A DNA stretch of 64,000 nt from CALDUY01 sp046350255 (GTDB lineage: Bacteria; Planctomycetota; Planctomycetia; Gemmatales; Gemmataceae). The notes beneath the pieces were generated by a model. The model searched no databases, was not told the origin of the DNA, and saw only the letters and a program-made list of their open reading frames with translations. The stretch is from NCBI GenBank assembly GCA_046350255.1, contig JAXMAV010000010.1, positions 62,001-126,000 on the forward strand. The letters run 5' to 3'. The translations under genes were made by a program, and so were the position numbers. Each line of letters opens with the position of its first letter. Position 1 is the stretch's first letter. Positions 58,301 through 64,000 of this stretch are shown one piece after another.

Positions 58301-59484
58301 CGGGCTCGATCCTGGTGGGTAACTTCGACCGCAGGCCTGGTCTCGACCTCATTGTCCTCAATGGTGGCGCCGGCACACTGACGCTGCTATCTAACTTCGC
58401 GTTGCCCAACCCGCTCCTGTTCACCTACGCCTCGGGCGGACTCAATCCGGTGGCCGGGGTGAGCGGTGACTTTAACTCCGATGGCTTGCAGGACCTGGTG
58501 GTGGCCAACGGCGGTGGCGAACTGGGCCTGTTCCTGGGCGGCGATGCTGGCCTGTCCCTGGTGGGCTCGGTCGCCATACCGGGCCTGTTCCCCACCGACC
58601 TGGCCCTGGCGGGTTTCGGCGAGGGCGAGGTCTCAGGCTACGTCGCAGGTGAGGGGTTGGCAGGGGCGCTGCGGTGGACCCTGTCGTGGCTGGCGCCAGA
58701 GGCGATCGCGGAGGGGGCGGTGGAGCAGGGGGCGCAACTGGTTCCCTTGCAGGCGGACACGAGCGTGCTGACCCTGGTGGCAGTGCTGTTGACGACGGCC
58801 GTGATTGACGTGCAGGCGCCAGCGAGCGGGGGCGGCGACGCGCCCTTCGAGCCAGTGTTCGCCACCTTTGTGCCACCTGCGGTGGTCCCGGTGCCTGATC
58901 CTGGGGCGGACCCGGGAGGCGACGAGTCGACTGAGGAGGAGCCCGGCAACGAGGTGGGCGAAAACCTGCCGCCGGTCGATCCACCAGCGGTTACAGACCA
59001 GGTGCTGGGCACGGACGAGGCCTTGCGCCAGGCGGCGGAGGGCCTGCGGTCCCGCTGGTTCCCCGAGCCCGCAGCGGACGTCGCGCTGGCTGTGCGGCTG
59101 AGTAACATCGTTGTTTCGCTCGGTGGCCCGGCAGAGGCGGCGCTCCGGGCGTGTGGGGCTGGCTTGCGGGCAGCGGCCGAGGTGGTATGGCTGCTGGCAG
59201 GGAACAGGCCTCAGGTCAGCTCAGCCGACCCGGCCGCTGGTGAGGAGGCTGGTGCGGCCGAGAGGAATGTCGCGGTCGCGCCGACCGACAGCTCGACCGG
59301 TCAGGAATCGAGCGTGGAGGAGGAGGGCAACGCGGCCGCCACGGCTTCTAACGACGGGTCCTGGCCAGGGCACCTGGTCCGGTGGGTGGCGTTGTTCCTG
59401 GCGGCCGTCGGAGCGGGAAGGTTGGCCTACACGGCCCAGCGGCCCCCGGACCGGTCCAGGCGGAAGCCCCGGCTGCGCAACTAG
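49348..59484 (+). CDS. Giant secreted P-domain/PPC/FG-GAP repeat protein with C-terminal membrane segment
   Basis: The frame is open from the ATG at 49288, immediately after the kinase stop; the ATG at 49348 gives a more typical basic leader before the LEPR-XLL-like motif LETLEDRTLLT and is preferred. Residue positions below count from 49288. A proprotein-convertase P-domain-like segment lies at about 60-190 (LEVTLNIRGARTDGMTVSLW, GDWWLVVNNPVNGNAGTLEG). Five or so PPC-type beta domains follow, each opened by an EPNDT-type motif. From about 1360 to 3090 there are roughly thirty FG-GAP/VCBS repeats with calcium loops such as DFDGDGRIDL, predicted to fold into several integrin-like propellers. 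The C-terminus has a proline/acidic linker, a membrane helix (WVALFLAAVGAGRLAYTA) and a basic tail, suggesting membrane anchoring. Function is probably adhesion or surface structure. Confidence 0.9.
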   Translation: MTSFLPHWARSRRSHRLSSRPMYWPRLETLEDRTLLTVHLFAASNTPVALAASSSAPLTFTSVRVPDSILIENLEVTLNIRGARTDGMTVSLWKDGLGTWLFHRLPGTGLTNTTFSDRADFSITQGLSPFTGRWRPYAGLGQYQDKDARGDWWLVVNNPVNGNAGTLEGWSLAIDDGAVPEREPNNTPATAMPLPSVQRGYSNPLRPLPVTGQMASGDTDTFSFNFGLGLVSARVKADGFVPRLTVIDSTGQVLSQSDAAGNLPPTATGVPGSTYYLQVESADGGTGTYSLLPAFQPPESNWPYMNPDGTALASYSLDSPGAEKLIPFTSSYSGFLTVTMDAAAWSGLDSRLTVRDVSLAVLAEDDNGGGGTNSRVTIPVVANQPIYLQTAGVSGTTGAFDLRLSLSQSEQEPNDTVETATERAALATPVTGSLTANDVDTFRFPVTTSGLGVFKLTTPSFTGRLSVLDPQGAVVAMVQTPVGGGEVEIAAPVEGAWWPPTAYYLRVDSPDGGTGDYALETAFRWAYPSGLQADPSTGRVVTTDYQFEPGGYGYYAVNVPSPSTVTVTLQAPNYSGRVPAFTVWSAWRELLAVSPGAVDGRAQVTVPVSAGTVIYVLTSGVGGTTGPAELEVTALQAELEPNDTPESAQPLTLQVASFAEGFPRSVWFPVAGSLRAGDTDTYSVWLDGSGIFRARLTAESAPVRVTIVDGSGQVLGQITTAPGESADWALALPATSLWFRVEALDGNTGDYRLETSLVKPAAINLSADGTGSLALGLSGPGDRRLVSVFSPAGELAVTLMGSDGLPVAGGLVFRDAAMQPLAAREVPGRGLVVTAPPGGVLVEVGGQEAGSYRLDATFTQQEQEDNDTPATANLILFTSGLQGEITRGDRDTFSLTTPGSLQRLTLTLETPGWNAVLRLLDSTGKVLAEVVGTDRQRVSLRDYVGSVGNVWVQVAGRDGATGTYRLLPAWESVSVGFLGQDPTATAIAVPGEDLFFEYYATTSGLLVVTAEATDGSGVRPDVSIVDAQLQQLGTGSGPGRRSEASAPVSAWYSTRIRVRGAGGSTGAFVLTTRVIPDYVGNTPDRADLLNPAYGILKTDGINYPGDVDVYAAETYWGGSPDRSVRFEFAPAPGSPLRARLELLDDAGNVLSTSPLATDSSRPVTLTLAQQQYRQYFVRVLADPAATDAARAGGYVLRMQAAVREVEPNDTPETASPPLQDWSATPNTLAGTLPAGDVDVIPLGVQWGRLEVVVTAQGPLRLSLLGADGRVLVETDGDPTGGAVRLAHYFTGSGPYGSGAMVRLESRGAGAGDYWLTWKVDTNSAWPGDAPNRVFGWTAQPSFLLVSDADRDGRADLVSGGGLGQGRGDGSFDFLGRQVTYPAPWWFSGPVITAGVVADFDGDGEPELAVGGSNSPTVGVGAAYAPAGAGYLAPPALQVTPAGPSSGVYALTAGDFTGDGKPDLLVGLGGTDGPVRLLVGRGDRSFADAITLPGDVVGTVTALVVGDFDGDGAIDVAAATGGTEPGYLWTWRGRGDGTFADPVRQARSAAGARLLALDADGDGRTDLAVTDPAAGTVTLWRGVAGGLTVGGTWNVGSQPGAIAAGDLDGDGRTDLVVLQVGAKQARVLRNGGGGTFILTPAFAAPQGHGELTLGDVNGDGYLDLVFGRVEADASSGYLFWQVTFGRGDGTFVATPTVPQVEGISRPVLADFNGDGLLDLVTLAADGRGNTLQLRSGLGDGTFLPGVQIEAGSAPTALATGDLTGDGQADLLVADAVGSLFVFPGQARGGFGPARRLDGLESPGTIAVGDFDRDGAADVALLVQSGRAVQVLQGVGDGSLTPGAIFLLAYPASNLLAADLNGDGTTDLVAGSTSPAGGLWATSLVSRGDGTFRAWIEGLNGPPGLNAAADFNGDGRADLVSEGGFLFLGRGDGSFTASRQVVAQQDFIPSFGTLKSVTAGDFNRDGLIDLVLAQGQSDQYKLWVVFGRGDGTFQKPYDALGGSGTNHPAMLAADLNRDGNLDLFVDPREPISAPVLLGGSNGFLQSDGRRTWFQVGGPSLTAEASGPMGLATADFDRDGRLDAATAEPASGTLTVSLGLGDGTFRDSTLSLTPGIQAVAAADLNGDGRADLAVANFLAGTVAVLYGVGDGTFRDPVWYNVGLGPVALAAADLDGDNRPDLVTVDVFGNTVSVLWNDVVGGFTPAALPVGQGPRGLAVGDFDGDGRIDLATADFRAGGVSVLYGAGGRRFEPARAVATRDRPVRLAAGDFDRDGRTDLVVAHLGTDSRLVSLVSGAGRTFASVPWWNTGPNADIVTADLDADGHLDLVAAGINYFSSYSGMIVLGLGLDEQGRPASLGTTGILNVQAAGFAVADFNGDGLPDFAALNAGRPGLTVLAGRGDRSFAPPDQRLTAPRNRPVAADLDGDGRTDVLVANAEGRVLFRRGRPGTVDLFDSPQPVSGEGMGAARDVTVVRTAAGLRVVTLQSGARRLDLYTQDAGGFLRTDELAISEPLPFRVVAGDLDGDRREDLVVLTAGRRLVPFFQTPDGTFTAGPASNTEFAPTDLVLADQDGDGRAEVLVLSEYAGTLGVYRLSPNRSLARDGLFAADPTPARTAGTYNGQSNTWEFSTAALGGPTALLVGPFTGPLGTDVLVAQGEMNQVTLLTANATGGFATPSPERSVRASSRPFALAAGYFDGDTTFDFAVLVRDSGEVWVYTGDGHGGFTLASRTPAGDRPTGLATADADGDGRLDLLVTNAYGDVLPLLSQGDGTFRTYVAGGREVALAVADLDGDGRDDVVLGQRDLNRVTVSYGATEAGPVATDLRQGLFAPGAVRLIDLTGDGRSDLVVANTGGNNVLVYPGLPGGGFGPAVGGSRGFAVGTSPVALAFNDLDGDSRIDLAVANRGSDDVTVLLSRGTGDTWTMVSGSRLQAGAMPTDVVVRDATGDGLADLVVSNGAAGTVTLLPGLGTGFFNDTAAGRMVIPAGVNPGSILVGNFDRRPGLDLIVLNGGAGTLTLLSNFALPNPLLFTYASGGLNPVAGVSGDFNSDGLQDLVVANGGGELGLFLGGDAGLSLVGSVAIPGLFPTDLALAGFGEGEVSGYVAGEGLAGALRWTLSWLAPEAIAEGAVEQGAQLVPLQADTSVLTLVAVLLTTAVIDVQAPASGGGDAPFEPVFATFVPPAVVPVPDPGADPGGDESTEEEPGNEVGENLPPVDPPAVTDQVLGTDEALRQAAEGLRSRWFPEPAADVALAVRLSNIVVSLGGPAEAALRACGAGLRAAAEVVWLLAGNRPQVSSADPAAGEEAGAAERNVAVAPTDSSTGQESSVEEEGNAAATASNDGSWPGHLVRWVALFLAAVGAGRLAYTAQRPPDRSRRKPRLRN

Positions 59485-59687
59485 AGTGGGTTGAAGGAAC
59501 TTCAGGGTCAAACCACGCGGACCAGAGCGGCCGACGGGTCGCCAGCCTCAGCTCCAGGTGCGTGGGTGGGTTGGCACTCAGGCGGAACCGGAACCTGTCC
59601 TTCGGGGCCTCGACGGACCACCACAGCAGTGGGAAGGAGATCCCATGGAACACTGCCAGCTCCGTTGTGGCGGAACAGCAGGCTCGG
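59485..59687. other. Gap between convergent giant genes
   Basis: A short hairpin TGAAG-GAA-CTTCA (59492-59504) follows the plus-strand stop but lacks a T-run. On the minus strand this gap is open in a frame reading ELAVFHGISFPLLWWSVEAP, KDRFRFRLSANPPTHLELRL and ATRRPLWSAWFDPE, which looks protein-like but has no start of its own and sits after the stop of the neighbouring gene. It may be debris from a domain once present at that protein's C-terminus. Confidence 0.35.
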
Positions 59688-62600
59688 TTAATCGGATTCC
59701 CTGATGCTGAGATGCAGATGGTCCAGGTCGATATAGCCGGCTCGAAGCAGTTGGTTGGTATCCGCCGCATAGATCTCGAAGGACCACTGGCAGAGGTGCA
59801 TCTGGGCCGGGCCGGCATCCGAGTAATCGCGCGGCGAGTCGATCTCATCCAACTCGTTGCGGGTGACGATGACCACGTTCGCGTCCAGTGGTAGATTCGC
59901 CACCCACAGGATCTCTGCGTCACTGGGCGGATCCTCGCAGATCGGCGTCACCGTGCCGGGAAGGATTGGCGGCAGGATTGGAGCCGTGAAGTCCGACCAG
60001 ACCAGCCACAGGCGATCCTGGGTATCACGGGCCTGCACGACGCCTTTTGAGTCGATCAGGATGGACGCCACGTCGCTCCGGAGGGTGGACCAGTGATACC
60101 CGGCTTCCAGCCGCCGCAACTCGTGGTTGTCCCGGAGGACGTAGACGTTGCCAAACGCACTGGGGGCCAACACGAAGGCTTTTACTCCGCTATCGAGGAG
60201 CGTCCAGTGGTCACGAGCGGACAGCCGTTTCAGGCGGTGGTCCGTACCCAGGGCGTAGATGGTGCCGTCCAGCGCCTGGGATAACGATTGCACGCCACCA
60301 GCGAGGATCTTCCAGCGCAGGCCGTCCCACTTCTTGAACTGCTGGTGGGCAGTGAGTGCATAGACGGCTCCGTTGGGTGTCCTGGCGAACGATAGCACGC
60401 CTGTATCGAGGACACTCCAGCGGTTGTTTCCCTGCAGACGCCGCAACTGGCCGGCCTCATCGAGGGCGAAAATGGTGCCTGGGGGAGTCATGGCGAACGA
60501 GCGCACGCCACTGGCGAGGATGGACCACTGGCTGGAACCAGGCAGCAGGCGCTTCAGCTGGTGATCCACGGTGAGCATGACGATGGCACCATGCGGAGCC
60601 ATGGCGTACGATTCGACGCCAGAGGCTACCACCGGCCAGTGCACGTAATCGGTGGCCAGCTGGTCCCTCGGATAACTGCTCCAGATCATCGTGTATGGGG
60701 CACCAGAGCCGGGCGGCACCTTGCGCAACCGATGGAATTCGTCGAGGGCGAACAGCGTTCCGTCCGGCGCCATCGTGTACGAGCGAGCGCGGAACAATGG
60801 TTGCCAGTCGGAACCGGGCAACTGTCGCCACAGCATCAGGGTGCTCGCATCGGGACCAACCCAGATGTTTCCGTTGTACCACGCGCCGAGCATGTAAATG
60901 GTGCCATCCGGAGCGGTGGTCAGCGACCGAACGGTATGGCCGGGCTGAACGGTGTTAGCTGCCCGGGTGGTTTGTGGGATCAGGCTCGCAGCGCTGGCAG
61001 CTACCCCTGGTAGTACTGCCGGCAGGGGTGTCCCCGCCACATACTCGTGCAGATGATAGGTATCGAGGTAGAGGATCTGACTTCGCCTAGCCTGGGTACT
61101 CACGTCGGTGAAATAGACCGTGGCTTTCCACATGCCGTAGTGCATCTGGGCCAATCCCAGGCCGGGGAAGTGCCGGGGAGGATCGATGCGCTCGACGAGC
61201 AGTTCCCGCACGATTTCTACGTCCCTGAAAATCCAGGCGGGTGAGGGCCAGGGGCGATGGAGGTCGGGGATGACCGGAGTGTCGTAACCCATCGAGGCCA
61301 GCTCCCGGGGGAATGGGTAACCCGGCGTCGGTGGAATAGACTCGGTCGGAGCAATGCTCCGGCTCATGCCCAGGGCGTGCAGCATGGTAAACTCGTCGGG
61401 GGGATCCTCGCTCACGGGCGGGTGATCGGGGTCGATGGCAGGCAGAACGTGGTAGCCGCCGTAGGAAGCGTAGGCAACCAGGTTGTGCTGGGCTTCGACC
61501 TCCCAGACTGTGCCTTGAGCGTCCATCGTCGCGGCTAGGACGCCGACGTCGTGGGTGTACCAGTCATACCCGCCCCGCAGCCGCTTCAACTCGTGTCGCT
61601 GGTTCAGCAGGAACAGGTCGCCGTTGGGGGCGATGTCGTACCAGGTCACCCCGGTAGCAAGGACGGACCAGCGGCCACCCACCGGGCGCCGCCAGAGCCG
61701 GGCGGCAGCGTCGAGGCGGTAATCAGCCTGGTCACGCCAGACCGGCGGTGGTGTGGTGGTCAGACTCGCTGGCGGCGTGGTCGCATCCGTGGTCACCGAT
61801 ACGACTGGCATGGTGGCCCGCGCGTCGCCTTCGAGAGAGGAAGCCGCTGCCGGGCGCGGGCCGCCAAGGTTGGTCAGGGTAAACGACAACCCACCCGTGG
61901 CGCCTGCGGTAGCTACGGTGACGGCGTAGGTTCCTGGCCAGACGTTGGCCCGGGCGGTCACCGAGGCGGTCCCCTGACGGGAGATGCACGCAGTTCGCCG
62001 ACTTGGGCTCGCTCCTGGCCCCCAGGTGGGCGCGGTGAACGTCACAGTTCCGCCGGCCACGGGTTCAGCCGGGTCCACTGCGGCCACGGCCACGGTGAGC
62101 GGCCGGGAGAAGGGGAAGTTGACGTGGGCCGATTGCCCGGAACCGCTCGCGACGGTGAGTACGAAGCCCTGGCTCTCGAATGCCCCGATGTCCCGCACGC
62201 CGACTGGGCCGACTCCGCGAGCGTCCGGATCGGTGCCAGTACCTCTGTCGATGGCCGGACTGCCGGGCAGGAGCGCCATGGTCCGGACCCGGCCACCGTA
62301 ATAGCCCAGCGGGGCGAGCATGGGTGCCAGGCCGACGCGGTTACCCTGGACGTCCTTGGCCAGGCCGCCGGAGCCGCCGCTGCCGATGAGGTTGAAGGCG
62401 GAATGATCCAGGTCGAGGGCGGTCCGGGCGGCGATGTCGTCGGGCCGGGAACTGCGGCGGTTGTCAGCCACGATCGAACTGTTCAGCGTCACGGAGCCGA
62501 ACTCGTTGTAGAGGCCGCCGCCCAGGTTCCTGGCGGTGTTGTTCGAGATGGTACAGGAGGTCACCACGGATGTGCCGAGCGCGTTGTGGAGGCCGCCACC

Positions 62601-64000
62601 AGTCGCGGCGCTGTTCCCAGCCAGGGTGGTGGTCGTCAGGAAGACAACACCGTTGTTGAAGACTCCGCCCCCGGCACCGTAGGCCGTGTTTGCAGAGAAG
62701 ATGCTGCCGGCCACTTCGAGCCGACCGAGAGCGACGCACGCGCCGCCGCCAGTGGTTGCGCGGTTGTCGCTGACGCTGCTGCCGGTCAGGATCACCGGGC
62801 CCCGTCGGACGAAGAAGCCGCCTCCCCAGGTGGCGCGGTTGCCCGCGATACACCCATCCGCAAACGTGACGAGAGCTTCGCCTGCGCTCAGGTCGATGAT
62901 CCCACCCGTGTCGGCGTAGAAGCCGCCGCCGCGGCTGGCCCGGTTGCCGACCAGGAAGCAGCGGCTGAGCGTCGCGCCGATCGGCAGGCCTGGAGTCAGG
63001 CCGATCTTGGGATTGAAGGGCGACTCGTCCATCCCCGCGGCGAAGCCGCCGCCGGTCGTTGCCTGGTTGCTGCTGATCACGCAGTCGGTGAGTGTCCCGC
63101 CGCCGTAGAACCCGCCGCCGCTTGCCGCGGAGTTGCCGCTGATCTTCGCGCCGATGACCGTCATGAACTGGCCGTAATAGCCGCCGCCGAAGTGGGTGGC
63201 TTTGTTCCCGGCGAGGCCGCCGCCCCTCATTTTCACTGCGCCTGCCCAGTTGATGAATAGACCGCCGCCCGAGTCCGCTCGGTTGCCCGTGAAGGTGGTA
63301 TCCACCAGCGACACGATGCCGCCGTTGTACAGGCCTCCGCCTCGACCGCTGGCCGTGTTGCCCAAGAGACGACAGCCACTCAGGGTCAGTGTGCCGTAGT
63401 TGTGGACCGCCCCGCCGTCCAAAATCGCTGAGTTTTTCGACAGGGTGCAGTTGGTCAGGGTTGCCGTTCCCCCTGCGGCAACGAAGATCGCACCGCCACT
63501 GCCGTCGGTGGACCAGTGGGTCAGCGTCAGGTTCTCCAGCGTTAGATTGCCCCCGGCTGTGACCACGAACGCCCGCAGGTCGGCCCGGCTGCCGGGGCCG
63601 ACCAGGGTGATGCCGTTCTTGCCCGCCGGCCCATGAATGATGATCGGGCTGGTAATGGCCAGAGCCGAGTTCCCCTCGGCCGAGTCAGCTACCAGCGATG
63701 GCTGCAGCCTCGCCGGACCTCGGGCGGTCAACCCTGGAGCAAACGTGATGGTGGTCACAGGCACAATGGTGACCGTAACCGTCGCGGGGTCGGAGATCAG
63801 ACCTTCGTTGTCTGCAACGGTGTAGGTGAAGGTGTCGGTGAAGTGGGCTTCGTTAGCCAGCCGCACGGCTTCGCGCAATGTCAGGTGGCCCGGGGAAAAG
63901 TTGCCGTCGTCGCCATCGCCCAGCGCATCGACCACCAGTACCCGGGTGAATTCACTGGGATTCGTGCATTCCAGGGCTATCTGTAGCCACTCCTCCCCAT
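59688..64000 (-). CDS. Giant beta-helix/propeller surface protein, 5' end outside the window
   Basis: The frame stays open to base 64000 (EEWLQIALECTNPSEFTRVL before the first visible GTG at 63935), so the N-terminus is missing; about 1437 residues are seen. First comes a CSLREA-like entry (HLTLREAVRLAN), then a right-handed beta-helix of polymorphic-outer-membrane-protein type (NSAILDGGAVHNYGTLTLSG, NTASGRGGGLYNGG and many similar turns, about 62450-63700). An Ig-like segment (VAGGTVTFTAPTW) follows, then tectonin-like propeller repeats (SFAMTPPGTIFALDEAGQLR, RWSVLDTGVLSFARTPNG), interrupted by one copy and ended by a second copy of an unrecognised domain (about 61030-61410 and 59691-59945) that shares EDPP, PR and AQMH motifs. 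It is convergent with the FG-GAP protein gene. No C-terminal anchor is seen. Confidence 0.85.
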   Translation of the reverse strand, partial: GEEWLQIALECTNPSEFTRVLVVDALGDGDDGNFSPGHLTLREAVRLANEAHFTDTFTYTVADNEGLISDPATVTVTIVPVTTITFAPGLTARGPARLQPSLVADSAEGNSALAITSPIIIHGPAGKNGITLVGPGSRADLRAFVVTAGGNLTLENLTLTHWSTDGSGGAIFVAAGGTATLTNCTLSKNSAILDGGAVHNYGTLTLSGCRLLGNTASGRGGGLYNGGIVSLVDTTFTGNRADSGGGLFINWAGAVKMRGGGLAGNKATHFGGGYYGQFMTVIGAKISGNSAASGGGFYGGGTLTDCVISSNQATTGGGFAAGMDESPFNPKIGLTPGLPIGATLSRCFLVGNRASRGGGFYADTGGIIDLSAGEALVTFADGCIAGNRATWGGGFFVRRGPVILTGSSVSDNRATTGGGACVALGRLEVAGSIFSANTAYGAGGGVFNNGVVFLTTTTLAGNSAATGGGLHNALGTSVVTSCTISNNTARNLGGGLYNEFGSVTLNSSIVADNRRSSRPDDIAARTALDLDHSAFNLIGSGGSGGLAKDVQGNRVGLAPMLAPLGYYGGRVRTMALLPGSPAIDRGTGTDPDARGVGPVGVRDIGAFESQGFVLTVASGSGQSAHVNFPFSRPLTVAVAAVDPAEPVAGGTVTFTAPTWGPGASPSRRTACISRQGTASVTARANVWPGTYAVTVATAGATGGLSFTLTNLGGPRPAAASSLEGDARATMPVVSVTTDATTPPASLTTTPPPVWRDQADYRLDAAARLWRRPVGGRWSVLATGVTWYDIAPNGDLFLLNQRHELKRLRGGYDWYTHDVGVLAATMDAQGTVWEVEAQHNLVAYASYGGYHVLPAIDPDHPPVSEDPPDEFTMLHALGMSRSIAPTESIPPTPGYPFPRELASMGYDTPVIPDLHRPWPSPAWIFRDVEIVRELLVERIDPPRHFPGLGLAQMHYGMWKATVYFTDVSTQARRSQILYLDTYHLHEYVAGTPLPAVLPGVAASAASLIPQTTRAANTVQPGHTVRSLTTAPDGTIYMLGAWYNGNIWVGPDASTLMLWRQLPGSDWQPLFRARSYTMAPDGTLFALDEFHRLRKVPPGSGAPYTMIWSSYPRDQLATDYVHWPVVASGVESYAMAPHGAIVMLTVDHQLKRLLPGSSQWSILASGVRSFAMTPPGTIFALDEAGQLRRLQGNNRWSVLDTGVLSFARTPNGAVYALTAHQQFKKWDGLRWKILAGGVQSLSQALDGTIYALGTDHRLKRLSARDHWTLLDSGVKAFVLAPSAFGNVYVLRDNHELRRLEAGYHWSTLRSDVASILIDSKGVVQARDTQDRLWLVWSDFTAPILPPILPGTVTPICEDPPSDAEILWVANLPLDANVVIVTRNELDEIDSPRDYSDAGPAQMHLCQWSFEIYAADTNQLLRAGYIDLDHLHLSIRESD

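Overview
The window looks like a piece of a planctomycete chromosome, most likely from the Gemmata/Gemmataceae group (inference). The grounds are high GC and a gene content typical of that phylum: DUF1501 and DUF1559 proteins, Gfo/Idh/MocA oxidoreductases, ECF sigma factors beside Ser/Thr kinases that carry an N-terminal zinc finger, and giant secreted proteins that begin with a LEPR-XLL-like motif (LEHLEARTLPAS, LETLEDRTLLT). I saw no rRNA, tRNA or CRISPR array.

Region 1 (1-3941, + strand) holds the 3' end of an oxidoreductase gene, a BNR-repeat sialidase-like gene fused in frame to pieces of DUF1501, and a complete Tat-type DUF1501 gene. Region 2 (3956-11606, - strand) is a tight six-gene operon, read from 11606 downwards: carrier protein, acyl-CoA-dehydrogenase-like flavoprotein, amino acid:[carrier protein] ligase (a truncated seryl-tRNA-synthetase relative), DUF1839 protein, GH2 beta-mannosidase-like protein, and a double alpha/beta hydrolase. 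Two of the junctions are ATGA overlaps. The operon looks like a small ribosome-independent aminoacyl-transfer pathway coupled to carbohydrate or acyl processing. A decayed IS256/IS630 composite lies directly upstream (11676-12272).

Region 3 (12936-25033, + strand) is a seven-gene signalling cluster: ECF sigma factor, zinc-finger/kinase/propeller protein, TPR-CHAT (caspase-like) protein, DUF1559 pseudopilin-like protein, two small paralogous lipoproteins, and a second kinase with DUF4384. After an AT-rich gap comes an 18.4-kb gene (25483-43866) for a secreted S8 subtilase of 6127 residues. It contains nine copies of a unit of about 850 bp and seven tandem copies of exactly 330 bp.

Region 4 (43867-64000) starts with an IS1182-type transposase remnant. 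A second ECF sigma factor (- strand) follows, divergent from a zinc-finger/kinase/TPR protein. Behind the kinase is a 10-kb gene for a P-domain/PPC/FG-GAP surface protein with a C-terminal membrane segment. Convergent to it is the 3' part of another giant gene (beta-helix plus propeller plus a duplicated unknown domain), which runs off the right edge.

The two loci most likely to represent undescribed systems are the aminoacyl-carrier operon (3956-11606) and the sigma/kinase/CHAT/pseudopilin/lipoprotein cluster (12936-25033).
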